Assembly (NCBI GenBank): GCA_937873245.1
Contig: CALMVY010000356.1
Span: forward strand, 1-12,879
Origin: an uncultured Arthrobacter sp.
Lineage (GTDB): Bacteria > Actinomycetota > Actinomycetes > Actinomycetales > Micrococcaceae
Direction: 5' to 3'
DNA: 12,879 nt
This document shows positions 5,658-12,879 of the stretch, piece by piece; within the stretch, counting starts at the first letter, position 1, and each line of letters begins with the position of its first letter. The notes beneath the pieces are model-generated. The model was not told where the DNA came from. It ran no database searches and worked only from the letters and a program-made list of their open reading frames with translations. The position numbers were made by a program, and so were the translations under genes.

Positions 5658-7352
5658 ATGCCATCCGAAGATCCACCCTACGAACATGTGCCCGATCCCA
5701 GGCCGGAGGACGCGGCGACCGGAACAAGGCGCAAGAGGCTCCGTCCCGCCGTCGTGGTCCCGGTAATTGCCGTCATGGCCGTGCTGGTTTCCTTGGCGCT
5801 TTTCCTCAGACCCGGCACCACGGTCGACGCGGCCCCCTCACCGGCTCCGGTTTCAAGCACGGCCACCGCCCCGGCGAAAACGTTGCCGCCGGCACCACCT
5901 GTCACGTATTACGAGCAGCCGGGCCCTCCCGCCGGCTCACCGCTGGAAGCAGTGGAACCACTCCAAATCAGCGTCGCGAAGGACCTGGTGGGCACCCGGC
6001 TGGCCAAGGGAACGGTCGGAATCTCTCTGGAAGCCACCGACCTGGCTGACCCCGCCCTCAGCAGCGGCAACGCCTCCCTGGTGAAGCTGTTCCAGGAAGC
6101 CGACCAGCCGGTGCTGCGGTTCGGAGGAAACGCCGTTGACCGCCGCTTCTACTGGACTTCCACCAACGAGGCGGTCCCGTCCAATTACACCGGAGACAAG
6201 GCACACCCCGTCAGGGCCGTGGGCCCCGAGGATCTGGCCCGCGTGAACACGCTGCTGGACGCTGTAGATGCCAAGATCGCCCTCACCGTTGACCTGGGCC
6301 ACTACGGTCCAGAGCGCGCTGCGGACATGGCCAAGCACGCGGCACAAATCTTTGGCCCTCGGCTCCTGAGCCTCACCATCGGCAACGAGCCCAATGGATT
6401 TGGGACCAATGGCGTCCGCCCGGCCGGCTACACCGTTGAGAACTACGTGGCGGAGCTCAAGGCGTACGCGAACGCGATCAACGCCGTCGCGCCCAACATC
6501 CCTATTTCGGGCCCGGGCGCCTACGACCAGAAATGGTGGCAACCGTTCATCGATGCTGACATCCCGCAGAAGAAGATCCTGTCCTTCCACAACTACCCGC
6601 TCTACAGCTGCGACGGATCCGTGGACCCTCTGGCCTCCCCGACCATGGCAAACCTGATGAGCCGGCTGATGCACGACCGCGCCGAGGACTACCAACAAGC
6701 TGCACTGAAGATGGGCCGCGATGCAGGTCTGGAAGTGTGGCTTCCGGAGACCGGGATCGCCGCCTGCCCGGGCTCCAATGCAACATCGCGAACCCACGCT
6801 TCGGCCCTTTGGACCGCTGATTATGCGCTGAACGCGGCACAACTGGGCATCACCCGGATCGGCTTCCACAGCTCGATGCTGACGTGCAAGGGCGGTCCTC
6901 CTATGTCTGCCATCTGTAGCGGCGGGGCGTACCTGAAGCCTGACGGAAACTTTTCCGGCCGCGCCAACTTCTTCGGCATCTCCATGGTCGCCGAAATGGA
7001 GGGCGGGAAGTTCCTGAAGCTGGATGCGAAGGGTGGCGGCTTGGTATTCGTCTACGCCCTGCAGAACGCCGACGGAAGCACAAGCGTTGTGGTTGTCAAC
7101 GAAAACGACCCCGAGAAGGCCGCCCAGACCGAGGTCACCCTCAATCTCCCCGGGCGGGCGCTAACGGGAACCATGACGCAGCTGTCCGGTCCCAGCTACG
7201 CGGCCGAGGACAGCACGGTGGTCGACGGTGCCAAGTCCGAGTCGGTCCCGCTCGCCGACCGTGCCACGGTTGAGGGTTTCAAGTACGGTTCACAGACGCA
7301 GACCTTCAAGTTGACGGCCGGAACTGTTACCGTGCTGAACTTCCAGTACTAA
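5658..7352 (+). CDS. Membrane-anchored extracellular glycoside hydrolase, GH79 (heparanase/beta-glucuronidase)-like
   Basis: A 564-residue protein. It has a cytosolic N-terminus rich in Asp/Glu then Arg/Lys (1-29), one membrane segment (30-50) and a Pro/Ala/Ser/Thr linker (51-100). A clan GH-A type barrel follows (about 105-450), then a beta domain (about 455-564). The features match heparanase-family GH79 enzymes. LRFGGNAVD (153-161) corresponds to the LRFGG strand of heparanase. IGNEPNGF (241-248) carries the acid/base Glu244. VWLPETG (360-366) carries the nucleophile Glu364. A single N-terminal anchor without a convincing signal-peptidase site suggests a surface-tethered type II membrane enzyme. 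Cysteines 318, 370, 410 and 420 could form disulfides outside the cell. Likely substrates are uronic-acid-containing glycans, but the specificity is not readable. The ATG has GGAG 9 nt upstream. The gene interrupts the conserved ftsY-amtB neighbourhood together with the MFS gene and may be an accessory acquisition. Confidence 0.85.
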   Translation: MPSEDPPYEHVPDPRPEDAATGTRRKRLRPAVVVPVIAVMAVLVSLALFLRPGTTVDAAPSPAPVSSTATAPAKTLPPAPPVTYYEQPGPPAGSPLEAVEPLQISVAKDLVGTRLAKGTVGISLEATDLADPALSSGNASLVKLFQEADQPVLRFGGNAVDRRFYWTSTNEAVPSNYTGDKAHPVRAVGPEDLARVNTLLDAVDAKIALTVDLGHYGPERAADMAKHAAQIFGPRLLSLTIGNEPNGFGTNGVRPAGYTVENYVAELKAYANAINAVAPNIPISGPGAYDQKWWQPFIDADIPQKKILSFHNYPLYSCDGSVDPLASPTMANLMSRLMHDRAEDYQQAALKMGRDAGLEVWLPETGIAACPGSNATSRTHASALWTADYALNAAQLGITRIGFHSSMLTCKGGPPMSAICSGGAYLKPDGNFSGRANFFGISMVAEMEGGKFLKLDAKGGGLVFVYALQNADGSTSVVVVNENDPEKAAQTEVTLNLPGRALTGTMTQLSGPSYAAEDSTVVDGAKSESVPLADRATVEGFKYGSQTQTFKLTAGTVTVLNFQY

Positions 7353-7364
7353 CACCCCAAGCCG

Positions 7365-7420
7365 CTGGCTCCCAGTTGATGCCGTTCCGGTAAGTCCGGG
7401 CGGCACCAACTGGGAGCCAG
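7365..7420. terminator. Long bidirectional hairpin terminator between the GH79 gene and ftsY
   Basis: The 20-nt arms 7365-7384 (from CTGGCTCCCAGTTG) and 7401-7420 (to CAACTGGGAGCCAG) pair with a single A-C mismatch. Inside the loop a further CCGG-TAAGT-CCGG stem can form. It lies between the stop of the GH79 gene (7352) and the stop of ftsY (7448), which are convergent. It is unusually long for a terminator and has only a short weak T-rich tail (TTTAG) on the plus side. Confidence 0.8.
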
Positions 7421-7447
7421 TCAGGTTTAGTTGAGACTTCGGTGGTG

Positions 7448-8665
7448 CTAGTTCAGGATGGCGTCGACGAAGTTCTCGGCGTCGAACGGGGCGAGGTCGT
7501 CCGCGCCCTCGCCGAGGCCGATCAGCTTGACCGGGACGCCGAGGGACTTCTGGATGGCCACCACAATGCCGCCCTTGGCCGTGCCGTCCAGCTTGGTCAG
7601 GACGATGCCGGTGATGTTGACGACTTCGGCGAACACCCGGGCCTGGTTCAGGCCGTTCTGCCCCGTCGTGGCGTCGAGGACCAGGAGCACCTCGTCCACC
7701 TCGGCGAGCTTTTCGATGACGCGCTTGACCTTGCCGAGCTCGTCCATCAGGCCCACCTTGTTCTGCAGGCGCCCGGCGGTGTCGATCATCACGACGTCGA
7801 CTTCCTGGTCGATGCCGGCCTTGACCGCTTCATAGGCGACCGACGCCGGGTCCGCACCGTCGATGTCGGACTTCACCGTCGGGACGCCGACGCGCTGGCC
7901 CCAGGTGGCGAGCTGCTCGGCGGCGGCGGCGCGGAAGGTGTCCGCGGCCCCCAGCAGGACGTCCTTGTCCTCGGCGACCAGCACGCGGGCGAGCTTGCCC
8001 ACCGTGGTGGTCTTGCCGACGCCGTTGACGCCCACCACCAGCACGACGGCGGGCTTGTCGGCGTGGCGTTCCACCCGGAGGCTGCGGTCCATCGTCGGGT
8101 CCACGAGCTTGATGAGTTCCTCGCGCAGCAGCGCCTTGACGTGCTCCGGGGAGCGGGTCCCCAGCACCTTGACGCGTTCGCGGAGCGCCTCCACGAGCTG
8201 CAGGGTGGGCTCGGTGCCGAGGTCGGCCAGCAGGAGGGTTTCCTCCACCTCGTCCCAGACGTCCTCATCGATCTTGTCCGCGGAGAGCAACGCCAGCAGG
8301 CCCTTGCCCAGGATGTTGTTGGACTTGACGAGGCGTTCGCGCAGGCGGATCAGGCGGCCGGCGACCGGCAGCGGCGTCTCCACCGGAACGGTTTCCAGGC
8401 CGGCAACGTTGTCCGGGACCTCGACCGTTTCCAGGCCTTCGACGTCGGTCGTGACGGTAGCGTCGTCAGGTGACACGCGGTCCGGCGCCGGCGCGGGGCG
8501 GTCCTCGAGGAGGGTTCCGCCGCCCGGCATCACGGGATCGTTCGCGTCACGCTTTTCGGGGTAGTTGGTGATGTTTTTCCGGGTCTTCATGAGGACCGGA
8601 ATCAGCGCACCGAGAACCACCAGGGCGGCGAGAATGGGCAGAAGAATGGGGAGGATGTCGTTCAC
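7448..8665 (-). CDS. ftsY: Signal recognition particle receptor FtsY
   Basis: The membrane receptor GTPase for the Ffh/4.5S RNA particle. The 405 residues are typical of actinobacteria. An N-terminal membrane segment (about 4-26) is followed by a short acidic linker (about 35-100), a reduced A domain compared with Escherichia coli. Then come the N domain (about 105-200) and the G domain with P-loop GVNGVGKTTT (212-221), AADTFRAAA (240-248), DTAGR (295-299), TKLDGTAKGG (357-366) and the closing GLGEGADDLAPFD. The GTG start (8665-8663) encodes the membrane segment. GAGAAG lies 8 nt upstream, and a GGGGA next to the start adds purines. It follows smc on the same strand after 63 bp with no terminator, so smc-ftsY is probably one operon. 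It ends at a long hairpin terminator. Confidence 0.97.
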   Translation of the reverse strand: MNDILPILLPILAALVVLGALIPVLMKTRKNITNYPEKRDANDPVMPGGGTLLEDRPAPAPDRVSPDDATVTTDVEGLETVEVPDNVAGLETVPVETPLPVAGRLIRLRERLVKSNNILGKGLLALLSADKIDEDVWDEVEETLLLADLGTEPTLQLVEALRERVKVLGTRSPEHVKALLREELIKLVDPTMDRSLRVERHADKPAVVLVVGVNGVGKTTTVGKLARVLVAEDKDVLLGAADTFRAAAAEQLATWGQRVGVPTVKSDIDGADPASVAYEAVKAGIDQEVDVVMIDTAGRLQNKVGLMDELGKVKRVIEKLAEVDEVLLVLDATTGQNGLNQARVFAEVVNITGIVLTKLDGTAKGGIVVAIQKSLGVPVKLIGLGEGADDLAPFDAENFVDAILN

Positions 8666-8728
8666 TCCCCTAGCTTCTCACAAACCGGAAAGCCGCCGCG
8701 GAGCCCGGAACACGCGCGTGGGCGCGAC

Positions 8729-11700
8729 TCAGACCTGGGCGCCGAGCCGCTGGCTGATGACGGTCGAGACGCCGTCGCCGCGCATCGTAACCCCGTAGAG
8801 GGCGTCGGCAACCTCCATGGTGCGTTTCTGGTGGGTGATGATGATGAGCTGGCTGGATTCGCGCAGTTCCTCGAAGATCGTGATGAGCCGGCCCAGGTTG
8901 GTGTCATCCAGGGCGGCCTCCACCTCGTCCATCACGTAGAACGGTGAGGGCCTGGCTTTGAAGATCGCGACCAGCAGGGCCACCGCGGTCAGCGACCGTT
9001 CGCCGCCCGAGAGCAGCGAGAGCCGCTTGATCTTCTTGCCGGCCGGGCGCGCCTCGACCTCGATGCCGGTGGTCAGCATGTCGGAGGGGTCGGTGAGGAC
9101 CAGCCGGCCCTCCCCGCCGGGGAACAGCCGGGCGAAGATCCTGACGAACTGGGCCGAGGTGTCCTCAAAGGCCTCGGCAAAAACCTTCTGGACCCGCTCG
9201 TCGACTTCCTTGATGATGTCCAGCAGGTCCTTGCGGCTGGATTTGAGGTCCTCGAGCTGGGTGCTGAGGAACTGGTGGCGTTCCTCCAAAGCAGCGAATT
9301 CCTCCAGCGCCAGGGGGTTGACCCGGCCCAGGGCCGACAGGTCCCGTTCGGCCCGTTTGAGGCGCTTCTCCTGCTCCTCCCGGACGAAGGGCTTGCCGGC
9401 CACGATCTCGCGGCCGTCCTCGTCCACCGGGGCGCGCAGGGCCGCCCATTTATCCGCCGATTCCGCGGCAGGTACGGGAACGGGCTGGTCCGGGCCGAAA
9501 TCCGCCACGAGTTGGTCGGGGGTCAGTCCCAGTTCCTCGACGCTTCGGAGCTCAAGGGCTTCGATCCGGAGGCGTTGCTGGGTGCGGGCCAGTTCGTCGC
9601 GGTGCACGGAGTCTGTCAGTTCGGCCAGTTCGCGGGCCAGCGCATCGTTGCTGCTGCGCACCGCGGCCAGCTCCGCGTCCATCTGCTCCTTGCGTTCCTC
9701 GGCGCTGTCCCGTTCCTGCCGGGCGAGTTCCACCGAGACGTCGATAAAACCGATCACCTGGCCGACAGCGGCGGAGACGGCTGCGGCGCGCTTGGCCTGG
9801 AGCCTGCGGCGGTGTGCCCGTTCGGCCGCCTCCTCGCGGGCGCGCCGCTCGGTGGCGGCGGCGCGTTCGAGCGACGACGCCCGGTTGCGGGTGGCGGTGA
9901 GCTGTTCCTCGGCGCTGCGCAGGGCCAGCCGGGCTTCCATTTCGGCGCTGCGGGCCAGCGAAGCAGCCAGGGCGAGGGCGTCGCGGTGTTCCGCGGAAGG
10001 TTCCTCCTCCGCCGGCGCTTCCTGCGCGGCGGTGAGCCGGGCCGCCACGGCCGCGAGCGCTTCCTGCTCGGTGACGATGTTGGCCTCGGCCCTGGCGAGG
10101 GAGGCGGCGAGCCGCTCGCTTTCGCCGACGGCGCTGCGGAGCACGGAGTTCAGGTGCCCCAGGCGTTCGGCGACGGCGGCCAGCCGGGCGTCCGACTCGT
10201 GGAGTTTCTCCAGGGCGGCATCGGCGCGGTCCTGCGCCGCGGCCCGCCTGGCGTGCGCGGCGGCGAGGGCGAACCGCTGGCGTTCCAGCTCGGCGGTCAC
10301 CGTCGCAAGCCGCGCGGCGGCGTCGTCGACGGCGGCCTGGACCTCAATCAGCGAGGGCGCCTTGGCAGAGCCGCCGCTGACAGTCAGCGCGGTGAACACG
10401 TCGCCGGATCTGGTCACGGCGGACAGGTCCGGGCGGCCGGCAATCAGTTCAGCCGCGTCGTCCAGCCCGTCCACGACGGCGATGCCCGCCAGCAGGCTGG
10501 ACAGCGGCAGTCCGGAGGCGGCATCGTCCGGGCCGGATGCTGTGACGAGCCGGGCGGCCCACCGCGCTCCCCCGGGAAGCTCAGCGCCGGAGTCCGGCAG
10601 GGCCGCCGTTGCCCCGGCCAGCAGCAGCGCCGCCCGGCCGGCGTCGTCGTCTTTCAACCGCTGCACTGCGGTGGCCGCGGCCCGGCCGTCCTGCACCACG
10701 ACGGCGTCGGAGGAGGCGCCGAGGGCCGCCGCGATGGCAGCCTCGAAGCCGGGTTCCACCGTGATCATGGATGCCAGGGATCCGAGCACCCCGGGGATCC
10801 CGGAGCCGAGGACGTGGTCCGAGCCGTCCTTGCGGTTCAGGCCGAGCTGGAGGGCGTCGCGGCGGGCCATGAGGGCGCCGCGTTCCCGCTCGCCGTCGCG
10901 CTCGGCGGCCTTCAGGGCGTCGATCTCCTTGATGATGGCGTCCAGTGCGGCGCTGGCGTCCTCGTAGTCGGCGTCGAGGGTTTCCTCGCCGTCCTCCACC
11001 CCGGCAACCTGGGATTCGAGGGCCGTGAACTCGCTGTGGGCCTGCCTGCGGCGTTCTTCCCCGGATTTGAGGGAGTCTCGCAGCCGGCCGAGTTCCGCCT
11101 GGGCCGATTCCACCCGGGAGCGTGCGGCGCCGACCTGCCCGGCAAGTTTGGCCAGGCCTTCGCGGCGGTCTGCTGCGGCGCGGAGCAGGGACGCGAGCCG
11201 CTTGTCCTCGGCGGCGGCGGCGTTTTCGGCCTCCTGTTTGGCGGCCGTGGCGGCCGCCAGGGTGGTGCGGCGCTCTTCGATCTGGTGCTCCAGCCCGGCC
11301 TGTTCCGCCCGGACACCGGCGGCCTGCCGGTCGAGCTTGTCCGGGTCGCGGCCGGAATCAGGAACGTTGTCCGAGGCCCCGAGCAGCCGACGCCGCTCCT
11401 CTGCGAGCGAGCCGAGGGAGCGCAGCCGTTCCCGCCCTGCGGAGAGCTGGTACCAGTTGTCGCGGGCGGCGTTGAGTTTGGGCGTGGCGTCGGCGGCGAG
11501 CTGTTCCAGGCTGGCCTGCCGCTGCCTGCCGAGCTCAAGTTCCTGCCCGACGACGCCGCGGCGGGCTTTGAGCGCGGTTTCGTCCGCCACGTCCTGGGCC
11601 AGGGCCGACCGAAGCTGGACCAGGTCGTCGGCGAGGAGGCGGGAGCGCGCGTCGCGGACGTCGGACTGGACGGTCTGGGCGCGCCGCGCGACTTCTGCCT

Positions 11701-12322
11701 GCTTGCCCAAAGGGGTGAGCTGCCGCCGGATTTCGCCGGTGAGGTCGCTGAGCCGCGCGAGGTTGGCCTGCATGGCTTCGAGTTTGCGGACCGTTTTTTC
11801 CTTGCGGCGGCGGTGCTTGAGGATGCCGGCCGCTTCTTCGATGAAGCCGCGCCGGTCCTCCGGGGTGGCGTGGAGCACCTTGTCCAGCTGCCCCTGCCCT
11901 ACGATCACGTGCATTTCCCGGCCCAGTCCGGAGTCTGAAAGGAGCTCCTGGATGTCCAGGAGACGGCAGGGGGCGCCGTTGATCGCGTACTCCGAGCCGC
12001 CGGCGCGGAACAGCGTACGGGAAATCGTGACTTCGCTGTAGTCGATCGGGAGGGCGCCGTCGCTGTTGTCAATGGTGAGTGAGACGTGGGCGCGGCCCAG
12101 GGGCGGGCGGCCGGACGTGCCTGCGAAGATGACGTCTTCCATCTTGCCGCCGCGAAGGGTCTTTGCGCCCTGCTCGCCCATCACCCAGGCCAGGGCGTCC
12201 ACCACATTGGACTTGCCGGAACCGTTGGGGCCCACCACGGCGGTGACACCTGGTTCGAATTCGAAGGTCGTCGCCGAAGCGAAGGACTTGAATCCCCGGA
12301 CGGTCAGGCTTTTGAGGTGCAA
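8729..12322 (-). CDS. smc: Chromosome segregation ATPase SMC
   Basis: A condensin subunit that dimerises and, with ScpA and ScpB, extrudes and organises chromosomal DNA at the nucleoid. The 1197 residues are full length. Visible parts: head half with Walker A GPNGSGKS (31-38) and the VGQGQLD Q-loop region (141-147); the first long coiled coil (about 170-500); the hinge (about 506-655, with GFEAAIAAALG near 525-535); the return coiled coil (about 660-1030); then the second head half with ABC signature LSGGERS (1104-1110), Walker B FYVMDE with Asp1132 and Glu1133, and D-loop ALDD. The start is TTG (12322-12320), giving MHLKSLTVRGFKSF, the family's normal beginning. AGGAG lies 12 nt upstream, a little far. 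The coils are Ala/Glu/Arg-rich, which opens long false reading frames on the opposite strand. The rnc and mutM genes often found upstream of smc are not adjacent here. Confidence 0.98.
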   Translation of the reverse strand: MHLKSLTVRGFKSFASATTFEFEPGVTAVVGPNGSGKSNVVDALAWVMGEQGAKTLRGGKMEDVIFAGTSGRPPLGRAHVSLTIDNSDGALPIDYSEVTISRTLFRAGGSEYAINGAPCRLLDIQELLSDSGLGREMHVIVGQGQLDKVLHATPEDRRGFIEEAAGILKHRRRKEKTVRKLEAMQANLARLSDLTGEIRRQLTPLGKQAEVARRAQTVQSDVRDARSRLLADDLVQLRSALAQDVADETALKARRGVVGQELELGRQRQASLEQLAADATPKLNAARDNWYQLSAGRERLRSLGSLAEERRRLLGASDNVPDSGRDPDKLDRQAAGVRAEQAGLEHQIEERRTTLAAATAAKQEAENAAAAEDKRLASLLRAAADRREGLAKLAGQVGAARSRVESAQAELGRLRDSLKSGEERRRQAHSEFTALESQVAGVEDGEETLDADYEDASAALDAIIKEIDALKAAERDGERERGALMARRDALQLGLNRKDGSDHVLGSGIPGVLGSLASMITVEPGFEAAIAAALGASSDAVVVQDGRAAATAVQRLKDDDAGRAALLLAGATAALPDSGAELPGGARWAARLVTASGPDDAASGLPLSSLLAGIAVVDGLDDAAELIAGRPDLSAVTRSGDVFTALTVSGGSAKAPSLIEVQAAVDDAAARLATVTAELERQRFALAAAHARRAAAQDRADAALEKLHESDARLAAVAERLGHLNSVLRSAVGESERLAASLARAEANIVTEQEALAAVAARLTAAQEAPAEEEPSAEHRDALALAASLARSAEMEARLALRSAEEQLTATRNRASSLERAAATERRAREEAAERAHRRRLQAKRAAAVSAAVGQVIGFIDVSVELARQERDSAEERKEQMDAELAAVRSSNDALARELAELTDSVHRDELARTQQRLRIEALELRSVEELGLTPDQLVADFGPDQPVPVPAAESADKWAALRAPVDEDGREIVAGKPFVREEQEKRLKRAERDLSALGRVNPLALEEFAALEERHQFLSTQLEDLKSSRKDLLDIIKEVDERVQKVFAEAFEDTSAQFVRIFARLFPGGEGRLVLTDPSDMLTTGIEVEARPAGKKIKRLSLLSGGERSLTAVALLVAIFKARPSPFYVMDEVEAALDDTNLGRLITIFEELRESSQLIIITHQKRTMEVADALYGVTMRGDGVSTVISQRLGAQV

Positions 12323-12683
12323 GGTGTTTCGGTTCTCCTGGCTGGCGGAAACGGCTGTTCCTGCCCTAAATCTACCGCCACCACGCCAAATTCAGCGGAT
12401 TTAGGCTTTTCCCAAGGAAATCCTTTGCGGCGTTTCCGAGCGCAACCATAGGCTGGCGCGAAGAGTTGCTGGACACAACTCGGGCCGGCGGGCTCACGCC
12501 GGACCGACGCGGCAGAACGTGGGTGGTTCCGGGTTCTGCCAGAGGCGCATTGGGGGCGCGTGGCCGGCAACCCGGTGCAGGGACAATTGAAAACTTGGTT
12601 GGCTGCCCCGGGGGGTGCGGCACAGGGCGGTACATCACGTTCCGGCCCCGATACCGCCGCAGCGCACTCACTCAGGAGTTCAC
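12323..12683. other. Divergent intergenic region with consecutive inverted repeats
   Basis: These 361 bp between smc and the secreted-protein gene hold no convincing gene. Near smc is an 8-bp inverted repeat CCTAAATC (12365-12372) / GATTTAGG (12398-12405). On the minus strand TAGATT (12374-12369) could act as an smc -10. On the plus side are potential hairpins: GAGTTG/CAACTC (12463-12481), CCGGCG/CGCCGG (12485-12502), GGCAGAAC/GTTCTGCC (12511-12540) and GGCGGTA/TACCGCC (12626-12658). The last ends 15 nt before the AGGAG of the next gene. I could not assign the leader to a known riboswitch class by eye. Confidence 0.6.
12425..12454 (+). promoter_or_regulatory. Candidate promoter for the secreted-protein gene
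   Basis: TTGCGG (12425-12430) and TAGGCT (12449-12454) are separated by 18 nt and fit TTGNNN / TANNNT. Transcription from about 12461 would give an untranslated leader of about 220 nt containing four inverted repeats. Motif evidence only. Confidence 0.27.
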
Positions 12684-12879
12684 ATGTCCGCATCTTCATC
12701 CGGTCGCACACCGAAATCGCTCCGGCGGATCGTCCTTCCTTTGGCAGTCGCCCTGGTGGCAGCGCTCTTGCCCGTTGCGGCGCCGGTGGCCCTGCTGCCG
12801 GCCGCCAACGCGGCGGATCCGTGTTCTCCGCTCCTGAACGCCGTGGCGTGTGAGAATTCGAAGCCCGGCAGCCCGCCCT
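12684..12879 (+). CDS. Secreted protein, N-terminal fragment (partial)
   Basis: The first 65 codons are visible before the window ends; the reading frame is still open. The start is ATG at 12684 with AGGAG (12674-12678) 5 nt upstream. The N-terminus is a classical Sec signal peptide: Lys11/Arg14/Arg15, a hydrophobic core of Leu/Ala/Val (about 16-38) and a likely signal peptidase I site after ANA (41-43), leaving a mature start ADPCSPLL. The mature part has two cysteines (47 and 56) ten residues apart, then ENSKPGSPP. That Glu-Asn-X2-Pro-Gly-X-Pro-Pro string resembles, from memory, large secreted actinobacterial proteins with an N,N-dimethylformamidase-beta-like domain. With so little sequence this is a guess. 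The gene is divergent from smc and has a long structured leader. Confidence 0.8.
   Translation, partial: MSASSSGRTPKSLRRIVLPLAVALVAALLPVAAPVALLPAANAADPCSPLLNAVACENSKPGSPP

Noticed and set aside
8711..8720. CACGCGCGTG palindrome in the smc-ftsY gap
   Set aside because: Ten-base GC palindromes of alternating bases are frequent by chance in such DNA, and no second copy or context supports a site.
9275..11938. Very long plus-strand open frame (about 887 codons) antisense to smc, and another (8958-10967)
   Set aside because: Both lie inside smc, whose ATPase and hinge motifs are unmistakable. High GC and Ala/Arg/Glu-rich coiled coil remove stop codons from the opposite strand; the antisense products are low-complexity with no domain.
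12541..12630. SAM or c-di-GMP riboswitch in the leader of the right-edge gene
   Set aside because: Only short strings match (GGCAACC, GGTGC, GCACAGGGC-like). The required helices and conserved core are not in order, so no known class is called.

Overview
The window looks like chromosome from a high-GC actinobacterium, most likely Micrococcaceae (Arthrobacter/Pseudarthrobacter type). This rests on the G+C-rich codon use with GTG/TTG starts, the membrane-anchored FtsY, the SMC and Ffh sequences, and the familiar actinobacterial neighbourhood smc-ftsY-amtB-glnB-ffh. The genus is an inference from sequence character, not a database match.

Layout, left to right: (1) the 5' part of ffh (minus strand, runs off the left edge). 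(2) A divergent 152-bp promoter region, then a glucose-6-phosphate dehydrogenase family gene (plus). (3) A strong hairpin terminator between convergent genes, then the minus-strand operon amtB-glnB, whose genes overlap by 4 bp (ammonium channel and its PII regulator). (4) A 251-bp divergent regulatory region carrying a GlnR-like motif and a tight palindrome, then a DHA1-type MFS exporter (plus). (5) A membrane-anchored extracellular GH79 (heparanase/beta-glucuronidase-like) glycosidase (plus). (6) A second long bidirectional hairpin terminator, then the minus-strand pair smc-ftsY (chromosome condensation and SRP receptor). (7) A 361-bp divergent region with several consecutive inverted repeats, then the first 65 codons of a secreted protein (plus, runs off the right edge).

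Working together: Ffh and FtsY are the two GTPases of the signal recognition particle pathway. AmtB and GlnB form the ammonium uptake and sensing pair. The plus-strand genes look like accessory insertions into this conserved block: a G6PD-like enzyme, an exporter, a secreted glycosidase and a secreted protein. The glnD gene that commonly follows glnB in actinobacteria is not here; the G6PD-like gene occupies that place. I found no tRNA, rRNA, CRISPR array, IS element or phage gene. No obviously new multi-gene system is visible. The points most worth a second look are the G6PD paralogue with altered cofactor and substrate contacts, the missing glnD, the structured leader of the right-edge gene, and the operator-like sites before amtB and the GH79 gene.
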